64,000 nucleotides of DNA, from contig NW_015622545.1 in NCBI RefSeq assembly GCF_000835495.1, positions 1,426,001-1,490,000 on the forward strand, written 5' to 3'. The notes beneath the pieces were generated by a model, which saw only the letters and a program-made list of their open reading frames with translations, was not told where the DNA came from and made no database searches. Numbering within the stretch: position 1 is the first letter of the stretch; each line of letters begins with the position of its first letter. A program made the translations under genes and the position numbers. This document shows, one piece after another, positions 1 through 12,800 of the stretch. Source of the DNA: Cladophialophora immunda (taxonomy: Eukaryota; Ascomycota; Eurotiomycetes; Chaetothyriales; Herpotrichiellaceae).

Positions 1-1869
1 TCATTGTCGGTGACACGTAATGGCTGCACAGATTTGACATTTGACGTTCGTGTTCATCATCCTCGTCAATCCCCACTCTCGCCGTTCCGCTAAAAAGAAG
101 AGAAAAATGGCAAAATCCCGATGCACCAGAAGACGGATGTGGTGATACCTGCTCAAGCTTGCGTCAGTGGTAGCCTGCGAACAGAACAACAGGGCCCTGA
201 CCTTGTCAACAAGACAAGTCGCTGGCGAGCGAACTCGGGCCCACCATCTTCGTCAGACTGTGCTTTCCCTTTCAGATGGTTAGGCCCCGTTCTCCATCAC
301 CCAGACAATTTTCCGTCGATGATGACTGTCGCTCCAAATAGATCAAGGGCCAACTAGTCGGCAAATCACGTCAGGGTCAACTAGCTCGTCTCAACGGGGT
401 CGACTGGTCAGGGTCCCACCACCGGGGTTTCCTCCGCTGAGTCACAAGTCTCCTGTCTCTTGCTATTGGAAGGTCTTGGCTTATACTACAGCCCGAGCGA
501 ACTGTCATTCTTTAATCGGACACTGTACTTCCACTGGGGCGGTTTTAAGTAGCCAGCGTCCAGATGCGATACGTACGCGTCTGGTTGTAGAGTGCTTGAC
601 GCGTCGCAGAGAATCTGATCCTACGGGTACACCTTTCGGATCTCCTCGAGAGCCTTCTGCTGGATTTCGGGCCGCTGTGCAAGAAGCGCCACCCCAAGTA
701 CGCGCTCAAGATCACAGAAGAGGAGGACGGGCAGCTGACAAAAGGAGGGTAAGGGGGGCTCGGCTGGGCAAGTATGGATCGCTTCGGACGAGAGGCAGTC
801 AAGTCAGTAGCCGATCCCAACAAAGATGTTTTGTGGGTAAAAGACGACGAGGAAACCCGCGACCGCAAGAATCCGCCTGGAGAAGTACACCGGTTGAACA
901 GACTCGTTCTCTTCTGGGTGATTTCGTCTTCGAAACACACGTTCTCCGCTGTCAGATCCTGGATCTTCGTCTCTGTACCCAAACTCGATGGATGGGCCCA
1001 ATGGCGGAAAGCCGACCAGCAGCACACAGAATACCAACCCCAAAATCTCCTTTACAACGAAATGTCCACGTGGACCAGGCAAGGTCGAGAACCACAATCA
1101 CCTAAGCCCAACAAACATTCCACAGAAGACTCGCTGAAGGGCACAACCAATGGACTCGAAGTATCGCGCTTGTTGAGGAGTTCGAAAACCTCTTTCATCG
1201 CGAAGGACTTGACTATCCCGTCGAAACCCAGTCGGACTGGATACTCCATCATTCAGGAGGTCAATTGATCGTAGAGTCGTTTCAATTGGAAGATTGGAAG
1301 ATTGGAGCCGAGCGCAAAAGACGCTCGGCGTCTCGGCTTGCACTGACAGCACCCACCTTTGTTTTTCCCTCACCTTGAGTCTTGTTTTGATTCTCTACCT
1401 GGTTGCGATTTAGCGCTTCTGGTCGCCCGTCGCTCTGCCGCTTCTCGATGCGCTCTTCGTCGGTCTGCCCACGATGAAGGCTGTTTCTCAGGAGGCATGC
1501 TTCTGTTCTCAGATCAATCTCTCCGTGTCTAGTTGAGCCTTCTTCCCGCTAAGTCCCTCGTAGGCATTTAAGAAACTGTTTGAAGGCCAGGAAAAGGTAG
1601 ATGCGGAGAAGCCCAAGATCTGAAATTCAGGGCCTGGTCGACCCATCGCCAGAGCGCAGGTTCAGATGCGGAACGGCTTGGTATAGTCTAGCCGGCCGAG
1701 TTGTTGTATTCGCCGAAAGCCCAGAATTATGTCGGGTACTCTGCCGGTCTCTCTAGCCCGAGCGAACTGATGCCAGAGACAAGAGGAGGGGATGAGACGA
1801 CATTATGGAAGGCGGAAGTAGGCGATCCATTCAAACGGATATAATCATCACGAATTGCGTGGGTCTTGC
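1..1869. other. No recognisable gene
   Basis: Several overlapping frames of 90-210 codons exist here on both strands (roughly 476-1268), but none starts, ends or reads like a recognised protein. A plus-strand stretch around 620-750 and 774-1100 has a protein-like composition and may be a decayed gene. I cannot assign a family or choose a frame. Base composition is like that of the neighbouring genes, not of the AT-rich repeats on the right. Confidence 0.4.
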
Positions 1870-2040
1870 TGAACTCGTTCTACCTCTAAGTCTTCAGCGC
1901 TGTCAAGCATTTGAACTCGGGCTCCGTCGTCGATGATGGCGATTTTGATCTCTTCTTTCAGCTGCAAGCCGTTTGCCGGCTCTGAGATCACTGCCTGGCC
2001 AGGAATCAAGCATGGGCAATACCACAAGTGGCGATTGGCC
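1870..2040 (-). pseudogene. Possible subtilase (peptidase S8) remnant
   Basis: The minus strand reads about 55 codons without a stop, including EEIKIAIIDDGA at about 1920-1959. In fungal subtilisin-like proteases a beta strand followed by D-[DTS]-G carries the catalytic Asp, and this piece resembles that block. Nothing resembling the His or Ser blocks was found nearby and there is no start codon, so at best it is a small fragment. The call rests on one short motif. Confidence 0.2.
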
Positions 2041-2346
2041 TCCGTCCCCCCTCGAGTCTATTAGCGCAGCAGCGAGGCCGAAAGATCCAGGAGGTCAAGA
2101 CACACGCAAGGACTAGAAAAGGACTGATCAGTTCTGTTTCCCCGAGTTGCGCAGATCCAGCTGAGGGGCAGCTTTACGTACGGTCAATCTGGTACGTTGG
2201 GCATTGATAATGAGAACTTGTGAGACACACTGCCAGCCACGGCCTAGGCTGGTCAATGGAATGGGTTGCTGTTGAGCTGCCTTACAGCAGCTACCTCGGA
2301 GTTGTAGCAGCTCGCACCAAGTTGACGCAGCTTTTCCGCAGGTACC

Positions 2347-3315
2347 CTAGATGCTGAACAGCCATTCCGAGACAGCTCTGGGATGAGCGCAGTGTAGCTC
2401 CAAACGCCCTCTTCCACGGCATGGTCGCCCATCATCCACCCTCCGCGATGTGCGACGAGCATAGGCGGCGCGCGGTTCCCTTTCTTGCCCGTAGCCTTCG
2501 ATTTCTGCGTTATCATTTGAGCTTGGGCAAGCACAGAGGTGACGAACAGGGATGCTCAAGTCTGTGCGGATCTTTGTAATCGTTTTCATATCAGATCCGC
2601 CCTGCTTGGTTGCCGGGGGGTCAACATCGAGGCTGCTGACGTGGCTGGCGGCAAGTAAGGGCATGAGCACACCGAACGCCTCCACTAGAGGCTGGACACC
2701 ATTGACACAGGATAACAGACGTGACCCGGACTGAGAACCACCCACACCGACGACGACGCTGGGTTGGAAGCCACCTAGTATTCTACTTTGTCCAAGAGAA
2801 GAGTTGACAATACAGGCGACTTGAGTATAGATGTCGTAAGAAATCGCGTCATCAGGAATGAATAGACCCCCATAACGTGCCGGATCCCACTGCCTCAATC
2901 CCTGTGGGTTGGCGACTTGTAAGCCATAAAGTCCAACAGGCTGCGCGGAAATCAGGATGTAGACGGCACCATCTTCGTACAAACCCGGTGTGTCGCCCCC
3001 GAACGAAACCTCGTATCCAAAAGAAACGTTGATCCATTCGAGAACGGTGATCCCATTGAACTTCTTCTCGTCAGTTGGACGGTGCACCAAAATCCGAGTC
3101 CTGTAGGCACTTGTGTTTGTCGTTTGGAGAGTCCATCGACCATCATCGGTGAGGTTGCATACCGGCTGATACCTCGTCGCCGTGCCGCTAATGAAATACT
3201 CTTCCTCGACATACCCGATCGATCTGATGTTTCCATAGTAGGAGGCAAATGGATATCCTCTCCGGAAGCCGACAATGGGACCTTCGACTGTCGGCAGAGT
3301 ACTGTGTTGCTCCAT
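2347..3315 (-). pseudogene. Alpha/beta-hydrolase (Abhydrolase_10-like), C-terminus lost
   Basis: The protein begins at an ATG and reads 322 residues. Residues 1-260 look like the fungal and bacterial alpha/beta-hydrolase domain family: GYVEEEYFISGTA (34-46), RILVHRPTD (74-82), VLEWINVS (91-98), SAQPVG (123-128) and the nucleophile-elbow block GGSQSG (192-197), where Ser194 would be the nucleophile. After KIRTDLSIPV (about 259-268) the sequence becomes Arg/Cys-rich and unlike the family, and the C-terminal third expected to carry the acid and His is missing. So the gene is probably frameshifted or truncated and inactive. There is no signal peptide. A relative lies inverted 1.1 kb away on the plus strand (4437-5644). 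Substrate unknown. Confidence 0.6.
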
Positions 3316-4436
3316 GTTGCCCCCTGCACGGCGGAAAGAAAGCGGTGCACCACACTGCTGCTAAGAAAGGAGGAAGCTCTTCATGATGTAAATGGTCGTG
3401 AGCCAATCTCCAAAGTTCCAAAGCCTCGCAGGGGAACAGCAGTACATATATTGTCACTTGCTCCAGCAGAGATGGTATGCAGAATACGCCTTACAACCCC
3501 TCTCCCGGACATGTGTAAAGGCACCAAACGCCCTCTTAGGAGCACCAATCTCAGGCCTTGAGGATAAGTTCCGCTTTTGCTTGCTGTAGCTGAGGAACCG
3601 ACAAGCTCGAGTTTGAACGGATTCTCCTTAACCGAAGAGGCTTGATTGGCTAAACGGGATTATAATCTAGGCCTAAGGTAGTAATTTTTCCGACAAGTGC
3701 ATTAAATTTCCCCACCATCAAGCTCAAGGAAAACATTCGTCACCGCATCCCCAGATAACCTAAAAGCTCAAGGCTTTGCATGGCTAGCGGCTCTGGAGTC
3801 GCGCGGGGGAACACTGCGCTGACTTCGAAAATTCTCGCTTCGCAGGTGTCTCCCTCTTGTGCTACGTAACATCATGAACCTAATGCAGAGAAATAAACCA
3901 AGAGAACCTCGTACAGAAACGAGTCTCGCCAGATTGGGACAATTCTGCTGCCAATGTCGTGGAGATCCCCTTTTAAGCCATGTCAGTTCCATCTCAAGTC
4001 ATTTTTTGACACTAGTTAACGAGCTTCACGACCAGCTGTCGTCGCCTTCGGCCATAGATACCCAAGGAATTCAGGTTTGATAGAGAGGCGGAAGTGTCTT
4101 CTTGACAAGTCGGACGACGTTCCCAAACATTTGCAGGGTGGAGTACGCCCATCAATTCCGCAAAATATGCAAATATTCCGCATAGCCTTGGAACTGACCT
4201 GGCTGTGGAACTCCATAGGTTTTTGCTACCCCGCGGTCGAGACCTGGAGGGAGTGGGAGACCCTTCTGTGTCCTGAATTCATGCCAGAAACGGTATAAAG
4301 TAGAGTTCTGGCTGTATCTGACGGTATCTGTACAAAAGAGTCAACCAAAGTGATCCGGCTTTACCAGTCTCTTGCTCCTTTGAGCAGTACAAGCCACAAA
4401 TTGCCCGCAAGTTTCACAGAACATCGCCTAACTATC
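3316..4436. other. Intergenic between two inverted hydrolase copies
   Basis: About 1.1 kb with no frame I would call a gene. It sits between the 5' ends of the divergently transcribed hydrolase relatives, so it would have held both promoters. Short open frames on both strands show no family motif. Confidence 0.5.
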
Positions 4437-5644
4437 ATGGCAATCTTCAAGTTGCCCGCCGGTCTCATCACCACCTGTCTGACCACGGCCATTGCTATGA
4501 AAATAATGCCTCCGACCGCCGAAGGACCGATCAAGGTCGGCGCACGAGGACACCCATTTTGCGGGTTTCCAGGCAACATGTCCACCCTGGGGTACCTCAA
4601 GGAGGAGTACTTCATTAGTGGCATCGCTAATCGCTACAATGTCGCTGTATCCGCACAGAGTGCAGGCCTGGACTGCCTCGGCGCCAATCCCATTGGTCTC
4701 ACGGAATGGGATCCGCAGCGGTACGGAACACTTCGCGTTCCAGACGATGCGCTGTCTTACGATATTTTCACTCAAGCAGCCCATGTTTTTCAGTCGGGCC
4801 AGATCGCTGGAGTCGAGCCAGAAAAGCTCATAGCCGTGGGCGCATCGCAATCCGGAAAGCGCGTGCTGGCTTACGTCAATGACATACAGCCCATGGGCAG
4901 CACATTTGACTCAATTATCCCCGTTGTCTGCACCGGCAACGCGGCGAATTTCAGCCCAGTGCCTGCAGCTCGGACACCACTCAGCGCGAGAGATGCGTGA
5001 TCACGAAATCGAGGACGGATAGCAAGATTCCAATCTTCGAGTTGAATTCCGAGACCGAGGCTCTTACGTACTTCCTCTAGGGGACGAGACAACCTCACCA
5101 AGCTGTTTCGCGAGTGGAAAATTGCCGGGGTGGCCCATGGAAACTTACCTACCTTCCTGGATCTGCAAATCCAATTCGCGTATGATAGTCTCCCCGGGAT
5201 CCGTGTCCTACCAACATCAGTGCCATCGATTGGCGACCGACCCTGGATGCCGTCTATCGCCATGTCTCCCGCTGGATGCGCAGCCTCGCGGATCCGCCGA
5301 CTTTCCCCAAGATGGAGATCGCCGTCAACAGCACAGGTTCCAAAGTGCTCGCCAGGGATGAATTTGGCAACGTGAGAGGTGGATTAAGACTGCCCAAAGG
5401 GCAAGTTCCGATCGCGGCATACAACGGCGAGGATAATGGCCTCGATGGGAACACGTACAATTTCACCGCTTCCCGGCTCGATGACCTTCTTTATTCCTCT
5501 CATGACGATTATGTCACCCAGGTAGTGGCTGCGGCTTCCACGGCAGAGAAGCAGAGAATAATACTCCCATCGAAAGTTCGGAATTACATCCTGAAGGCAG
5601 AGCAAGCGAACGTACCGCCTGCGCGTGGTATTGTGTCTGTTTGA
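4437..5644 (+). pseudogene. Alpha/beta-hydrolase (Abhydrolase_10-like), several lesions
   Basis: A relative of the minus-strand copy at 2347-3315. The first frame (ATG at 4437) has a hydrophobic leader, then GYLKEEYFISGIANRY, VSAQSAG and GASQSGKRVL (nucleophile block). About 65 residues present in the other copy between RY and VSAQ are deleted. After 5000 the homologous reading moves through three frames: FELNSETEALTYF ends at a TAG (5078-5080); AGVAHGN resumes from about 5088; and WRPTLDAVYRHVSRW to the end (about 5226-5644) is again another frame. The C-terminal part, including the His of VAHGN, is still recognisable here although the other copy lost it. One deletion, one stop and at least two frame changes make it non-functional. 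Confidence 0.75.
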
Positions 5645-6579
5645 TGGTTCGCATTTGACCATTCTATTGACAATCCTCCGGGTGGTCGCGCCGATCGCGT
5701 GATAGGGATACTCACAGAGATGCTTGGTAGTTACATGATTCCTAATCAGGAGCTTCTTGATCAAGGTCACGCAGAGTGTTGTCAATGTGTCGGCCGGCGG
5801 TACTCAAATGAAGACAAGCGATGGCATGGTGAATCACAATTAATCGTGAAGAAGGAGGGTCAATCAGTCAAGGATCAGTCATGTAAAGGATACGATCGAC
5901 AGGAAAAATCCGATGGCGCAGAATGTCTGTGTTGGTGGAGTCAATGTAGTAGGCATGAGATTCACAACCCGTAGACTCAAAGTAGACTTCAAATCCGCCA
6001 AAAGATTGGTGGAAATCATGAGTCAATTTGATTGTATTGCTCGGGCCGTCGACGTCAGTGCCTTCAGTTAGATCTACCGCAACATTGTTGAACATGTTCA
6101 AATCGCAAGTGCTAGCTGTTTCGACTCATCTTGGGAGAGAAAGCCAGTCGCCGGTCGGATCAGTGACCCCCAACTATCGGTAGTCTGCGTACCAGCTCCG
6201 TCTTCATACTGGAAGAGATCATCAGCGAATGGGGAGTGATGTGTGCTGCTTCCAGCGGGAGTCTAGCTGCGGTAAGGAGATCCGGTTCTAAGATTTGATT
6301 TGCTCCTGTTTTAACCAAGGGACTCTTCACTGTACACAAACGCCGCAAAAGGCACATGGCAGTGGCGCCGAGACAAAAAAGTAGCTGACCTTCCTGAACG
6401 GGTTAGGATAATATCCACGTCACCGTAAACAGCAGGTACACCGCAAACTGTGGGCCCTTGTCCCCCACCGCTTATATGAAGCAGTAATTCATCAGTTCAA
6501 CCTTGACTTCTTTCTGTCCCTCACCTCAACACCAACCAAGAGCACTTTGCCAACAAAATTCGTTCTTCCGTCGGGAAAG
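5645..6579. other. Mostly unassigned; small minus-strand frame 5868-6101
   Basis: The minus frame 5868-6101 (77 codons; contains THDFHQSFGGFEVYFES) has a plausible protein composition and may be the tail of a lost gene. No family recognised. The part nearest 6580 should contain the promoter of the plus-strand gene that starts there; a pyrimidine-rich run (CTTTCTGTCCCTCACCTC) lies about 50 nt upstream of its ATG. Confidence 0.35.
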
Positions 6580-6999
6580 ATGGCGACCTCGAACCCAGAC
6601 CAAGCTCAACACTACGATGTCCTTTGCGTCGAATCTGCCGGACTGACGGCCCAAAACCACGTGGCCATCTTCGTGGAGACACACGAACTTGGGCCTGGCA
6701 CCGGACATATCTATCAAGTGTCGGGCAGTATCCAGCTGGGAATGTTCCACAGTTATCGACCAGGGAAAAAACCCGAAGAGGACGAGCAGTCGGTGTTTGT
6801 CAGCAAGAGAGTTCTGGGCAGAGTATCAAAGGCGGTTTACGATGACGGAACCTTTCGACGAGTCTGCGACTCGGTTGCGCCCCCACCGAAGCAATTCAAC
6901 GGCCCGAAACGACTGTTCCCCGGGACAAAACTGATCAGATGTGGCGAATGGGCACAGGAGGCGCTGGAGAAGCTGAAGCTGGAGGGGATCTTGGTCTGA
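6580..6999 (+). CDS. Small conserved fungal protein (DUF6914-like)
   Basis: An intact 139-residue frame. I chose ATG 6580 (context AAAGATGG) because the upstream codons of this frame lack another ATG. Visible family-like blocks: HYDVLCVESAG near the N-terminus, QNHVAIFVETHE (about 25-36), GTGHIYQVSGSIQ, and a C-terminal PPPKQFNGPKRL followed by CGEWAQEALEKL. From memory this pattern matches a widespread ascomycete family of unknown function annotated DUF6914; the number is not checked. No signal peptide or membrane segment, so probably cytosolic. It is one of the few undamaged genes in the left part of the window. Function unknown. Confidence 0.7.
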   Translation: MATSNPDQAQHYDVLCVESAGLTAQNHVAIFVETHELGPGTGHIYQVSGSIQLGMFHSYRPGKKPEEDEQSVFVSKRVLGRVSKAVYDDGTFRRVCDSVAPPPKQFNGPKRLFPGTKLIRCGEWAQEALEKLKLEGILV

Positions 7000-7214
7000 C
7001 TGGAATGGTACGACAAGAGGCCAGGCTCACAGCAATCAACGCCCACACAAGCACGTCGGAGCAGGAATTTCTCATACGAGAGAGAATAACTCGATTCACT
7101 GGCCATGGGTCGTCACGCGGGTCAGGATCATGGCTCCAGGGTCATTGTTTGAGCCAAGGGAGCTCGGCTGGATAAGGCTCTACGATGGATTCCACTGGTT
7201 CTGGTCAGTTATCA

Positions 7215-8206
7215 TCAAAATTGATCCTCAGGAGGCTGAGCAGGATTCCCAGTAGCTTGGATACCAACCATCTTCTTCTCGGTCGACCAATACAACATCA
7301 TAGATTTCCTCTGGGATGACTCGATCGTACCTCGCAAAGCTTGTAGATATTGCCCACATCTCTCGCGGTCCGACGATGATATTCCCGCGTTAGAAGTCGG
7401 CATGAGTGAGTACAGGATGGTGATTTCGAAGACCCTTCTCCAAGTGGCGACAACAAAAGCCAGATCGACCAGGTCCATAGCTGTTGCATGAGTCGATTAT
7501 CCTAGCCTTCTGAGCTCCCGCGCTACTGAGAGCCTCCTCTGTTTCGAAAGTTCTGTTGACCGCAGGGGTTCGCTCTATCTTGATCTCCGGCGGGCAAACA
7601 TTTGCCGCCCCAACATCTGCTGGACAACACGCAATGGTTGATACGAAAAGCGTTTCTGGGGCGACACTCATGGCTCTTGAATCGGACAATGCATGAAATC
7701 TCAGAATGGGAGAAGAGGGAGGATTTGCACGCTCGACGGCGTGCAAGAGTGTGCCGATTCTTTCATTGCTCCCACAGCTCTCTGTCAGAATGACCTTCGG
7801 TTGGGGAAGCTGACAGAAGACTCGGGCAGTACTCTCGTAGATCCGCTTCATCAGCATTATTTGCTGCGAGATGTCTCGATCCGAAGCCTGCGATATTGAC
7901 ACTTGATCGATCCACTTCCTCTGCATCTTTTCCCCTGGTTGAAGCAATGCCAGGAAGTCTTCAAGCGCCCTTACCGCGCGGGGTCTAAGCTTGAGGGACC
8001 TTGGGCATCCATTTGCATCTGGACATTGGTATTGGACACGCTTTCGGTCTCCAGCTGTAGGAGATGACACTGTAGAGCGGGCGATCAGTGGGAGTCTTGA
8101 CGAAATCGACGACTTCCAAGTGACGAGTCAACCGGGCTTCATGGGGCGTAAAGACGATTACTCTGGTTTGTTCCGCTGAGAGTGGGCCTGGCGAACAGTA
8201 TAGCAT
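7215..8206 (-). pseudogene. HET-domain (heterokaryon incompatibility) gene, broken
   Basis: Reading from ATG 8206, the first 60 codons end in the HET hallmark LYSVISYSW. The next hallmarks lie in a different frame (8070-7390): LKLRPRAVRALEDFL, then RKWIDQVSISQ, then MLMKRIYESTARVFCQL, matching the W-I-D-x-[IVL]-[CS]-I-[NS]-Q and MxxIYxxA blocks of PF06985. The frame changes within a few codons of SYSW, where the expected Trp-Gly is lost, and the downstream part moves to a third frame (7478-7215). HET proteins control nonself recognition and cell death after hyphal fusion; this copy cannot make an intact domain unless an unseen intron repairs the frame, and no good GT..AG pair was found at the break. 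Confidence 0.7.
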
Positions 8207-9844
8207 GTGCGTTTGCTGTACACAGGGGCATGACAGATGCGGTTGCTCAAGGATCTCTGTCTTGTAGAATTCTAGTCTCGTAAGAGGGTTTCTTGGTATT
8301 GGTACATCGGTACGGTAAAATAGGTCCTGCGTTGCTCGGCCACAGAGATCCCGTTTGCGAGTTTTCCGGTGGGCAAAGTATGGAACACATTCGAGATGGC
8401 TGTCGAAAGTACTTCGTCAATCTCCTTCTCAACCAAGGGATGCTTTCTAGTTCTATATTCATTTGCTACCCGGGGAACTATGCGGGGGGTTGGAGTCTCC
8501 ACAAGGTTCAGGCCGAGCAGTTGAAAGAGTCTGTTTTGAGGATTCCGTTTGTTTTTGGGAGATATCACGCATTCTGCTGAGCCTGTCATCCGCTCTGGTT
8601 TGTGCAGAACCTCTCTGCGCCTGCATGGCCAACTGACTAGGCCCGTAAGGCATGCATTCTGGCCACGGTTCTTTGAAAATGGACCTGTTTAATCTGCCGG
8701 ACAGGCAATGGCGTCCGGATGTGCCGGCGCAGAAGGGATTGATGAGGGCTACACAGAGGCCGTGCGTGAGTATTGGAACTCTTTTACGGCTGGATGACAC
8801 CGAGCCAATCATGAAAACCCTGAAATACCCGCCAGCACTATCAGATCCATCACAAATGTGTATATACTCTTCAGCATCTTCCTCCACCTGCATGACACCT
8901 ATATTCTTCTCGTTATCTAGACCCGTGCGAAGCCTTCATCGTCAACTCGGCAGCTGCCATTCCAATACTACCATCATGAGTGGTCGTTATCATTACGGCA
9001 TCCTTGTGCAACGTCGAATAGTACCCGTCGAGAGATCCACGGAACTCTCTCGCCAACAACCGAGTCATGGCCCTTCGCAATCTGGTAGTATTCAACTGCG
9101 TCCCATGTCCAAGTCGCCCTTGGTTGTCAGCATGGGCGGGTCTGAACTTGCAACTTGGTGCAGTTTTTGAACACAGTGTCCAGCGTTTGTCACATCCGAA
9201 TCGATGTCTGGGAGGGATTTGCCTCTTTGCTGTCTGGACCAGGACAGTCACCAACGGCCGTGATCTTCCTCGAGAGGCTGCACCATTCTCGACCTCCGGC
9301 AGTGGCTGGCGCACAACTATTCAACCCTGTCGTCAACAATAACACGTTGTTGTCGGTATTCTTTGTATGGAACTAGATCCATATGCAATTCCCTACAAGA
9401 ATGCTCCCAGGAAGCTGCAGTGTTTAGACCGCAGCAGAAGTCGTTCAAAGCCCGCATTTATCAGTTGGAGTTTCTTTTCACTGGTCTCCCGTAGCCGAAA
9501 CACCATTGGTTGGTAGCTGTCTATGCAGGTGGGCAGTGTTTCGGCGGTGGTCTGTGTCTTCGCGTTGCGAATGTGTGGGCTCCTTGGTGGGATTGTCGGT
9601 TGATTCCCGCAACCGAGGTGGCTGGGGAGAAGATTGAGGGGTCCTTATAGCAATGTAGTTGTTCTCTGACAATGTTATACCTAAAACGAGTCGATCTCGC
9701 TGTCCTTGGAGCGGTGTACCGCATACATAGAAGTCACTGGTGCAGCTTCAGCGTACGCGGCGAATGCATACGATCAGGGAGGACCAAGAAGGGACTGGAG
9801 TGACAGTTTGGCCTTTGCGTTTAACAGACATGAGTCTGTCGCCC
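8207..9844. other. No recognised gene
   Basis: Frames of 70-170 codons overlap on both strands (for example minus 8589-8272, minus 8893-8459, plus 8652-9170) without a consistent family signal. Given the broken genes either side, this is probably decayed sequence. The right end runs up to the stop codon of the DUF3433 gene. Confidence 0.4.
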
Positions 9845-12800
9845 CTATTCCACAACATCAATGCCCCAGCGTCTCCTTCCCGGCTCCGCTTTCTTGCTTC
9901 CCGTGTCCTCCTCCCACCATCCAAGCCGGAACTTGCGCACCCAAATATCCGTCTGATCCGTCCGCGTCACGCTTTGCATACGCAGCTCTTGTACCAGCCT
10001 ACTGCCGGCCAACAATGTCATCGCTGCCGCAATTGAACCCGGCGGCTCTCGGAGATCAAGTCCCTCGCGCTCCCTGCCAAGGAAAGGCAGGTATGGAGAC
10101 GCGGCTGAGAGCGGCCAGACAATGACGGTCGCCAGTATGGCAGTGATGACATAGGTTATTGTTGCTGATTGTTGAACCGTTGGGATGCGTCCGCAAACTT
10201 GGACAGGGATCGTGTTCACGTTGACACCTCGTTTGCTGGTCGTGTTGGCCAACTGGGACGTATAGGGACGCAGCTCGGACAACATCTGGATTGAATACGC
10301 CGTTAGTAGCTCCTCAACACTTCTTGCAAGCTCGTTGGCGTCGAGCAGTGAGCTCGTGATGCTGTCATGGCCGACCTTGGACCGCTGGAGCACCGCGAGC
10401 TGCTCCCAAACGTTCCGGCTAGTACCCTTTGATGGCCAGAGAGTCTTGCCCACCACCTCGGCAACGTTGCCCCCGGCTGCTGCGTCGTTCCAAAAATTGC
10501 GAAGGGACATTGAATCGGCCGGGTAGTACGGAAACATCCAGCCGGGCGTCGAGCGGTCGTAAGGTGTGCGGTCTTTTATCGTCCGGTCGTCGTAACTGGC
10601 CACGGCCCATGGAAGGAGTGTGGAAGAGTCGTTCAGCCCTACTCGCACTCCTTGCATGAGTGTCGCCTCAACAGAGACCTTGTTAAACTCCCGGGTACAC
10701 ACAACGCCTCGGATGGTGGGCAGAGAGACGTTGAACATGCCGGGTTTTGCTTCAATCGCACTGTCTTGTATAATATTGTGTTTGCTTTGGTCCCTGGGTT
10801 GAATAACGGGAACGTACGTCTCGTTCGCGATGCCGGAAGTTACGCTGCTGTAGTCTGCAAGCAGCATTGTGTACGGAGTACCTGGCAGCACAGTGCCTGT
10901 GTTTCTGTTCACGGGTAAAAAGGCCGCGCCGATATAATTTGAGGCGGTGATTGAGTTCTGAAGCATCCTCATGGCGTAATAGTCGACCATAGCGGCACCG
11001 GTTTTGTCGACGTGCCGAGTTTCAGGTCGAAACATGAAGCACGGAAGTGTACCCCAGTAGGCATTGTAGGTCTGACTTACCCACAAGCTGAAGTCTTCGT
11101 TGTCGTATGGTTGGCAGGTCACGTTGACCTCGATGGCTGGAATGACAGCATGAACGGACGCGGCATTCCCCACGTCACCTTGTAATTCAGTGAAGACCAG
11201 TTTGTCCAAGGCGTCGATGCGAGGCGGCAGATTGAATTCTTTGATCCGAGACCACTCGCTCCACTGCGATGCACGGTCGGTGATACCACCAGTCACACTG
11301 TGCGGGAGATCGTATGTGCTTTCGAAATTGTCTACCAGGCTCGAGTCAAGACTCATCGTCCTCTCTTGGGAAAGTCGAGCGGACGTTGACGGCTTGTAGA
11401 TCCCGGCAGCAGCAATCTTGACCCCCGGGTAGATCACGACAAGCAAAGACACGAAGAGGAGAACCAGACTGCCAAACCCGTCGACTGCCCTGTATGGCAG
11501 GGAGAAGACAGAGTGGTTGATGGGGTTGAAAAGCACGGTTTCCCGACCAGGCCTACCGCTCCCCCTTCGCAGATTGCGATATGGCTCAAGACGAGTGACT
11601 GAATCACCTAAACCGCCTAGACCGTGGCCCAAAAGCAGCAAGACGCTTCAACAATTAGCGTGTTTTCATTTCAAAAAGAGGCTGGGATACTTACATAGTT
11701 GGAACAAAGGCAAAGGCATTCTTCGCGAACCACTCATTGAAGCCTTTCGAGATCATGAGCCCATACAACGCCTCACGTAGCGTCTCCGCAGCACTAGCGA
11801 TCAGTGCCAGGCTGATGATCATGACTCCTGTGATGTATAGCCAGTGCAATGTAGTGGGTCTATATCTATCAGCCAACAAGTGCGTCTGACTTGTAGCTTC
11901 GACGGTCTCTTTTGGAATAAGATCGATCTGGACCGCGCCACGGTCACTGCGGGATGCACGAGTCCAAGCGAATCCGCTGAGAACTGGAAGGCCATCTAGT
12001 TCCCTAAGCATGGCTTGCTCAACATTCGGATTGTTTGCAAGATGCACAGCAATCGCTGCCAAGGTACCGCAGTCTTCGTTGAGACATGATCTTACGCGAA
12101 GTAAGGTCGCTAAGAGGACGCAAATGACGGCAAGGCAAGCTAAGGAGGCTTGCGCTGCACGGCGAGCCCAATCTCGAACAAGGACTCGCGGTTGCCTGAC
12201 GACAATCGTGCCTTTCAGGGTAGAGTTTTGACTTTCCCGGGCCATGGTGTTCGCGAGCTGCACGACATAGTTGCCAACTAACGAGGATGTGGCGATGGCA
12301 AATTTCGTACTGTTATTGAGGAGTGCATCAGTGAGCGAGGCATTGTAACCACTTAGCATCTGAGCGAAGAATGGGTCCCTTCCAGCGACGGCAAAGTAGT
12401 AGTCGGCCCAACTGGTGACATTGATGTACGAGGCTTGTGGGATAACAATTTGCGAGTTTGGCGCGAATGAGCCTTGCCACGACGTTCTATGATAGGCATC
12501 CAACGATGTACCGTCCAGAGGATTGTTGAGGTATGTCACAAGAACGTCCGGAGTGATCGTACCAGGATGGAAAGGCTTTGCAGCGTCAGTTAGAGCGTAA
12601 GACACCACTTCGCCGGTGCCAGCATTGACACTTAATGACGCATTCTGCATTGCGTACCATGGATCGCACAACAGACTGCTGACGTCCAGGTCTGATGCGG
12701 TCGGTTGGCCGCCTCTTGGACGAAGAATGTGCGCCCAGATTCTGATAGATTCCGTGGCAGAGTTTCGGCACTTTGTCAGATTGAACCATGCAGCAGGCAA

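Noticed and set aside
476..1268. Several long overlapping frames on both strands
   Set aside because: Arg/Ser/Pro-rich shadows without family motifs; no frame clearly better than the others.
9706..10125. 139-codon plus-strand frame
   Set aside because: Antisense to the coding end of the DUF3433 gene; composition is that of a shadow frame.
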